A stretch of DNA of 9,991 nt from JAZDLO01 sp043801935 (lineage in GTDB: Bacteria > Actinomycetota > Thermoleophilia > RBG-16-64-13). Below the pieces are notes generated by a model. It worked only from the letters and a program-made list of their open reading frames with translations, did not search any database and was not told the origin of the DNA. The position numbers and the translations under genes were made by a program. Within the stretch, counting starts at the first letter, position 1, and each line of letters starts with the position of its first letter. Below, one piece after another: positions 5,494 through 9,991 of the stretch. The stretch covers positions 1-9,991 of the forward strand of contig JAZDLO010000221.1 in NCBI GenBank assembly GCA_043801935.1. Direction: 5' to 3'.

Positions 5494-6300
5494 GTGACAG
5501 ACATCATCCGGGTCGAGCTACACTGCCAGTCGTCCGCGAGCGATGGCGATCTGTCACCCGCCCACGTGGCGCGCATACTGGCTGGTGCCGGGATCGTCTG
5601 GGCGGCGCTGACCGATCACAACACCATCGCGGGACAGGAGCCATTCCGTGAGGCTCTCGAGAAGTCGGGCGTGAATGTTGTTACAGGTCTCGAGATCGAT
5701 GCGCGCTCGCCGCAAGGACCGATGCATCTGCTAGCCTACGGATTCGACCTACAGGATCCGGCTCTTCTGCATTCCCTGGAGACCTTGCGCCATCCGTTGC
5801 GCGCTTCCGCTCGCCGGCTTGCCGCCCGAACCTCGTCCCTTAAAGGCCGTCTCGCGCCCTCGAGCAGACCATCCTCTCCTTCAGACGACGGGTTTGACCC
5901 GGACGGCACGCTCGGCACCGCCGGGGCGATCAGGCTGGTCCACCAGGCCGGGGGTCTGGTCTTCATGGCTCATCCGCTCGCGGCCCTTCGTACGATAGAG
6001 CGGCTCGAAGCTGTCCTGGACTGGCTCCAGCCCCAGGGGCTCGACGGTCTCGAGGCCTTTCACAAGCCGTATTCAGAAGACACCCAGCGGCTTCTTGTAG
6101 ACGTGGCCGAGCGCCGTCATCTGCTTGTCGTCGCAGGCAGCGACTTTCATGGTCCTCACCACAAAGATGGGACGAGTCCCGGGATCGACATGCCCCTTGA
6201 GTACTGGAACCGCTTCGCCACGGCGATGGGGCTCGCCCAGGATTCGAGGTCTCCGGGCCCCGGTGGCCAACGACCTGGTCCTATCGGGGGGAAGAATTGA
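5494..6300 (+). CDS. PHP-domain metal-dependent phosphoesterase (YciV/RNase AM-like), one metal ligand altered
   Basis: This 268-residue predicted cytoplasmic phosphoesterase has recognisable PHP motifs in order: ELHCQSSASDG (8-18), LTDHNT (39-44), GLEID (65-69), MHLLAYGFD (77-85), MAHPLA (158-163), LDGLEAFH (183-190) and GSDFHG (215-220). This order fits the small PHP group containing YciV, known for 5'-3' exonuclease and 3',5'-bisnucleotide phosphatase activity. The first motif is normally HxH; here it is H10-C-Q12, so one expected metal ligand is glutamine. A Ser/Pro/Arg-rich insert (about 100-137) also sets it apart. The start is taken as GTG 5494, just before the first motif; AAGGA lies about 15 nt upstream, rather far, and in-frame TTG codons at 5443 and 5458 are alternatives. 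Its stop overlaps the next gene's TTG start. The true substrate is unknown. Confidence 0.82.
   Translation: MTDIIRVELHCQSSASDGDLSPAHVARILAGAGIVWAALTDHNTIAGQEPFREALEKSGVNVVTGLEIDARSPQGPMHLLAYGFDLQDPALLHSLETLRHPLRASARRLAARTSSLKGRLAPSSRPSSPSDDGFDPDGTLGTAGAIRLVHQAGGLVFMAHPLAALRTIERLEAVLDWLQPQGLDGLEAFHKPYSEDTQRLLVDVAERRHLLVVAGSDFHGPHHKDGTSPGIDMPLEYWNRFATAMGLAQDSRSPGPGGQRPGPIGGKN
6286..6294 (+). promoter_or_regulatory. Ribosome binding site supporting a TTG start for the DUF294 receptor
   Basis: GGGGGGAAG ends 2 nt before the TTG at 6297, and its G run ends 5 nt before it. It lies in the last codons of the PHP gene. Together with the TTGA overlap this supports coupled translation from a rare start codon. 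Confidence 0.5.
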
Positions 6301-9245
6301 ACACTGCCGAGCAGACGGATCGCGGGTTGCACTCGCGCAGCTGGAGGAGCTTCCTTCTCCGGATAGTCCTACCCGCAGTGTTGGCCGGCGTCCTCTTCGT
6401 GCTGGCCATCTTCCTGATACTTATCCCCGCCATGGAGCGCCAACTCATGGAAGGGAAGAAGGAGACGACCCGAGAACTGACCAGAGCGGCGGTCAGCATC
6501 CTTCAGGAGTACTACAGTGAGGAAGAAACCGGGCGCCTGACGCGGAAACAGGCGCAGATCGAAGCTGCCGCCCGGATCGAGCGACTCAGATACGGTGACG
6601 ACGGCAAGGACTACTTCTGGATCACCGACATGCGCCCCACGATGGTGATGCACCCGTACCTTCCCGAGTTGGACGGCCAGGACCTGTCGGACTACGAGGA
6701 CCTGCGCGGCAAGAAGATGTTCGTCGCGTTCGTCGAGGCCGTCCGCGAGAACGGCTCCGGTTTTGTCGACTACTACTGGCAGTGGAAGGACGATCCTGAG
6801 CGCATCGTCCCCAAGATCTCGTACGTGGAGGAGTTCAAACCCTGGGAATGGGTCATTGGCACGGGGATCTACGTAGAAGACGTGAAGCAGGGCATCGCCC
6901 GCGTCCAGCGCAGCCTCACCTACATCTCTCTGGCCATCGTGATAGTCATTGCGCTACTCCTCTTCTATGTAGCGCGCCAGAGCCTGAAGATCGAGAGGCG
7001 ACGGAAGCTTGCCGAGCAGGGACTCAAGGAATCAAACGAGAAGTACCGGGCTTTGGTGGAGGCGGCCACCGAAGGTCTACTGATGTCTCTCGAGGGCAAG
7101 TGCGCCTATTCGAACAAGCCACTGCTCGACATGCTGGGCTACACGTCCGACGAGCTCGCCGACATGGAGGTCTCAAGCCTCCTGCTGGCCGAAAGCACCG
7201 GTGACCAAGACGCTCTCGCGGCCATCGAGTCCCTGTCCACCGGCGACGCCATCCCCGCGCCGTTCGAGGCGCGCCTGCGGAGCAAGGACGGGCGACCGGT
7301 CGAGGTCCTCCTCGCGGCCACACCGATATCTCTGGCCGGAAAGGACGGCTTCATCCTCATCGCCCGGAGTTTGAGCGGTCAGAGGGCCATGGAGGCGGCG
7401 CTGGATGAGACCCGCCGCCAGTTCAGCAACATGTCGAACGCCATCAGCCTCGGCATCTTCCGCAGCGGTTGGGGCCGGAAAGCTGCGCTGATCGAGTTCA
7501 ATCCGGCGATGCAGCGCGTCCTCGGTCTGGCTCCGTCGGCCGATCTGACGGGAGCCGACTGGCTGGAACGCATCATCGATCCCGACGAACGCGAAGCGCT
7601 CGTCACCAAACTGAACAGGGACAAGGTGCTCGAGGACTATCACGTGGGGTTGCGCCGCGAAGATGGCGGACGGGCCGAGGTCTCCCTCTTTGCCGTGCTC
7701 GGGGGCACATATGGTGACCCTCAGTACTGCGACGGGATCTTCGAAGACATCACAGAGCAGCGCAAGAAAGAAGAGGAGCGGGAGGCTCTCATCGCTCAGT
7801 TGCAGACCACGCTCTTCTACCTGCAGGAGCCCATCGCGAAGATCGTTCTCCCGGCGGTCACCTTGGACATGAACAGGTCGATAACACGCGCAGCTTTGCT
7901 CATGACCAACAACGAGGCGGGGGCCGTCTTTGTCACCGGGCCGGACGGCGAGCTGATGGGGATAGTCACCGATCACGATTTCCGAGAGCGGGTGGTCGCC
8001 CCCGGCCTCGATCAGGTGGGGGCCATTCGATCGATCATGACGGCCCCCGTGGCGTCCATATCCTCAGATGCAGTCGTCTACGAGGCCCTCATCCGCATGG
8101 AGCAGAGACAGGTCGACCATCTGGCGGTCACCGATGCCGACGGGACCCTCGTGGGTACCGTCCGCCACCGCGATCTTGTCCGTTACCAGCAGTCCTCAAC
8201 CCTCATCATCACCGAATCCGTCACCCGCGCCCGCTCCATCGAGGACATCATCGAGGCTCGGGAGCGTCTTCCCCAGCTGGTAAAGGCCGTGATCGACACT
8301 GGGGCCAACGTCCGCTATGTCAATCGCATCATAACGAACGTCTCCGACGCGGTAGTTCAGAGACTACTCGGCATGGCGATGGAGAAGCTGGGGCCGGCGC
8401 CGGCGCGCTTCGCCTTCCTGACACTGGGCAGCGAGGGCCGCGAAGAGCAGACCCTGCTCACCGATCAGGATAACGCGCTCTTGTACGAGGATCTCCCGCC
8501 CGACAAGGCTGAGGCAGCCGCTGAGTACTTCTTGGCTCTAGGGAATCTGGTGTGCGACTGGCTGGACCAAGTGGGGTCTGTGTTCTGCGAGGGTGGCGTG
8601 ATGGCCAAGAACCCGCGATGGAACCAGCCCCTCTCTTCCTGGCGGGAGCAGTTCGCACACTGGATCCACAATGCGGACCCGCAGGAACTGCTGGAACTGA
8701 ACATGTTGTTCGACTTCCGCTGCGTCAACGGCGAGCAGGAACTCGCTCGCGACTTGCGTCGATGGGTGTTCGACCAGATGCAAGCCTATCCCCTTTTCTT
8801 CATCCATTTCGCCCAGAATGCTCTGTTGTACAAGCCGCCGCTGAGCCTGTTGGGCAATATCCAAACGACCTCTTCCGAGGACGGCTCCAAAGCCCTTAGC
8901 TTGAAGGAGGCGCAGATGCCGGTTGTGAATTTTGCCCGCCTCTATGCCCTCAAGCATCGCATCGATTCGACCAATACGATAGACCGGCTCATCGAGTTAA
9001 AGGAGAGGGGGCTGCTCAGCCGAGAGTCGCACGAGGAGTTGGTGCCGAACTACGAGGCCATCATGCGCATGCGGCTTCGCAGGCAGGCCGTCGCCATCGG
9101 AGGGCAGCGCAAACCCAGCAACCTTATCTCGCCCGATGAATGGACGTCGGCGGAAGAAATGAAGCTCAAACAGCTGTTCATCCTCACGGCCGGGCTTCGT
9201 AAGAAGATCAGCTACGACTTCTTGGGTGGTATTGCCGGTTTCTGA
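6297..9245 (+). CDS. Membrane receptor: Cache-PAS-PAS-CBS-CBS-DUF294 nucleotidyltransferase
   Basis: This 982-residue inner-membrane protein has a first membrane helix (about 21-43) and an extracytoplasmic single-Cache (sCache_2) domain (about 45-205) with GKDYFWITD (103-111), MVMHPYLP and WEWVIGTGIYVEDV (183-196). A second membrane helix (about 208-226) and a short charged coiled coil (228-248) follow. Then come PAS1 (about 246-365), PAS2 (about 372-487, ending CDGIFEDITEQR), a CBS pair (about 520-632) and the DUF294 nucleotidyltransferase. The latter carries GSEGREEQTLLTDQDNA (711-727), with D723 and D725 as expected metal ligands, followed by the DUF294 C-terminal helical domain (about 815-965). 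DUF294 is related to the uridylyltransferase domain of GlnD; targets are unknown. Proteobacterial DUF294 proteins usually carry cyclic-nucleotide-binding plus CBS domains and are soluble; here a membrane receptor replaces that front end. The TTG start overlaps the PHP stop by 4 nt. The 3' end overlaps the convergent permease gene. Confidence 0.92.
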   Translation: MNTAEQTDRGLHSRSWRSFLLRIVLPAVLAGVLFVLAIFLILIPAMERQLMEGKKETTRELTRAAVSILQEYYSEEETGRLTRKQAQIEAAARIERLRYGDDGKDYFWITDMRPTMVMHPYLPELDGQDLSDYEDLRGKKMFVAFVEAVRENGSGFVDYYWQWKDDPERIVPKISYVEEFKPWEWVIGTGIYVEDVKQGIARVQRSLTYISLAIVIVIALLLFYVARQSLKIERRRKLAEQGLKESNEKYRALVEAATEGLLMSLEGKCAYSNKPLLDMLGYTSDELADMEVSSLLLAESTGDQDALAAIESLSTGDAIPAPFEARLRSKDGRPVEVLLAATPISLAGKDGFILIARSLSGQRAMEAALDETRRQFSNMSNAISLGIFRSGWGRKAALIEFNPAMQRVLGLAPSADLTGADWLERIIDPDEREALVTKLNRDKVLEDYHVGLRREDGGRAEVSLFAVLGGTYGDPQYCDGIFEDITEQRKKEEEREALIAQLQTTLFYLQEPIAKIVLPAVTLDMNRSITRAALLMTNNEAGAVFVTGPDGELMGIVTDHDFRERVVAPGLDQVGAIRSIMTAPVASISSDAVVYEALIRMEQRQVDHLAVTDADGTLVGTVRHRDLVRYQQSSTLIITESVTRARSIEDIIEARERLPQLVKAVIDTGANVRYVNRIITNVSDAVVQRLLGMAMEKLGPAPARFAFLTLGSEGREEQTLLTDQDNALLYEDLPPDKAEAAAEYFLALGNLVCDWLDQVGSVFCEGGVMAKNPRWNQPLSSWREQFAHWIHNADPQELLELNMLFDFRCVNGEQELARDLRRWVFDQMQAYPLFFIHFAQNALLYKPPLSLLGNIQTTSSEDGSKALSLKEAQMPVVNFARLYALKHRIDSTNTIDRLIELKERGLLSRESHEELVPNYEAIMRMRLRRQAVAIGGQRKPSNLISPDEWTSAEEMKLKQLFILTAGLRKKISYDFLGGIAGF

Positions 9246-9991
9246 GATCGCCGTCCGGAGAGCCGCCAGATGAGGCCCCGCTCGGGCGCGAAGACGAACG
9301 CCAGGACGAAGATGGCGGTGGCCACCAATACCATGGCCCCGCCCGAGGCCACGTTGAGGTAGTAGCTCGCGTAAAGCCCGCCCACAGCGGATATGACGCC
9401 GATCAAGGCCGACACCGCCATCATCACAGGCAGCCTGCGCGTCAGCAAGTAGGCGGCCGCCGGCGGGGTGACCAGCATAGCGGCGACGAGAGCCACGCCC
9501 ACCGTCCGGAGGGCCACGACGATGGTGGCGGCCAGCATGAGGAACAAGCCGGTCCGAAGTGTCTGGGTGTGTAATCCCAGCGTCTCCCCCAGTATGGGGT
9601 CGAACGACACCACCAGCAGTCGCTTGTAGAGAAGCAGGATCGCCGCCAGCACAATGAACGCGAGCCCTCCACTTATCCATAGATCTCCGACGGTCACTCC
9701 GAGGACATTGCCGAACAGTACGTGGGTCAGATCGACGGCATAGGTGCGCATGGTGCTGATCAAGACCACCCCCAGGGCGAGGGCTCCGGCAAAGAAGATG
9801 CCGATAGCCGTGTCTTCTCGGATCGTGCCCGCCCGAGTGACGTAGCTGATACCTACGGCTACGATCAGGCCGGCGACGAGGGCGCCGGCAAGAAGGTTCG
9901 CCCCCACCAGGTACGCGACCGCTACCCCCGGCAGGATGGCGTGCGCCAGCGCGTCTCCCAAGAAGGCCATCGAGCGCAGGACGATGTAGCA
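9212..9991 (-). CDS. ABC transporter permease for Mn2+/Zn2+/Fe2+ (ABC-3 family), 5' end beyond window
   Basis: The 259 visible residues form a polytopic permease of the ZnuB/MntB/TroC family, which pairs with an ATPase and a metal-binding lipoprotein. Family marks include RSMAFLGDALAHAILPG (6-22), IREDTAIGIFFAGALALGV (57-75), SFDPILGETLGL (129-140), GVALVAAMLVTPPAAAYLL (165-183) and ASYYLNVASGGAMVLVA (208-224). Seven or more membrane helices are visible. The frame stays open to the last base and begins inside the conserved first cytoplasmic segment, so roughly 20-40 N-terminal residues lie outside; the ATG at 9970 is internal, not the start. The C-terminus is a short basic tail. The last 34 bp overlap the convergent DUF294 receptor gene. 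Choice among manganese, zinc and iron cannot be made from the permease alone. Confidence 0.9.
   Translation of the reverse strand, partial: CYIVLRSMAFLGDALAHAILPGVAVAYLVGANLLAGALVAGLIVAVGISYVTRAGTIREDTAIGIFFAGALALGVVLISTMRTYAVDLTHVLFGNVLGVTVGDLWISGGLAFIVLAAILLLYKRLLVVSFDPILGETLGLHTQTLRTGLFLMLAATIVVALRTVGVALVAAMLVTPPAAAYLLTRRLPVMMAVSALIGVISAVGGLYASYYLNVASGGAMVLVATAIFVLAFVFAPERGLIWRLSGRRSQKPAIPPKKS

Noticed and set aside
7173..7976. 267-residue minus-strand open frame
   Set aside because: It is antisense to the PAS and CBS region of the receptor, with no recognisable motif and no ribosome binding site.
8997..9680. 227-residue minus-strand open frame overlapping the permease in another frame
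   Set aside because: The correct frame (9212-9991) carries all the ABC-3 permease motifs. This alternative gives Arg/Gly/His-rich sequence without membrane helices.
1..9991. tRNA, rRNA, CRISPR array, insertion sequence or prophage signal
   Set aside because: I saw no cloverleaf-like segment, spaced direct repeats, transposase or terminal inverted repeats. All sizeable stretches are covered by ordinary genes.

Overview
The window is GC-rich chromosomal DNA from a bacterium. Start codons include GTG and TTG as well as ATG, genes are tightly packed, and no mobile-element, RNA-gene or CRISPR signal is visible. The gene set (RlmH, a DUF4388 protein, an ActP-type symporter with a DUF485 partner, SatP, a DUF294 protein) and one leaderless-looking promoter would suit a deep-branching actinobacterium or another GC-rich environmental lineage. 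The sequence alone does not settle this.

Left region (1-1523, minus strand): a compact operon encodes a DUF4388 protein, the 23S rRNA methyltransferase RlmH, and a two-helix potassium channel that runs off the left edge. Genes are 6 nt apart or overlap by 1 nt. A divergent regulatory region (1524-1792) has a good -35/-10 pair facing right and an inverted repeat just downstream of it.

Centre (1793-5226): two unrelated acetate uptake systems face each other. On the plus strand, a DUF485 membrane protein lies 1 nt upstream of an ActP-like sodium:solute symporter that carries an unusually large extracytoplasmic loop. On the minus strand is a SatP (AceTr family) acetate transporter with an extra C-terminal domain of about 150 residues that resembles the RsbRD N-terminal stressosome sensor domain. 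The two hairpins between them look like strand-specific transcript ends.

Right region (5227-9991): a divergent promoter region separates satP from a plus-strand pair encoding a PHP-family phosphoesterase and a 982-residue membrane receptor, overlapping by 4 nt (TTGA). The receptor is Cache-PAS-PAS-CBS-CBS-DUF294, so its output is a GlnD-like nucleotidyltransferase rather than a kinase or cyclase. A convergent ABC-3 family manganese/zinc/iron permease overlaps its 3' end by 34 bp and runs off the right edge.

The working idea is an acetate/short-carboxylate sensing and uptake module. The Cache domain would read an external ligand, CBS would read cellular adenylate state, DUF294 would be the nucleotidyl-transfer output, and ActP and SatP (with its sensor-like tail) would be candidate targets. 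DUF294-CBS proteins are known neighbours of ActP-like symporters in proteobacteria, which supports the association. The membrane-receptor architecture and the SatP tail are what look new.
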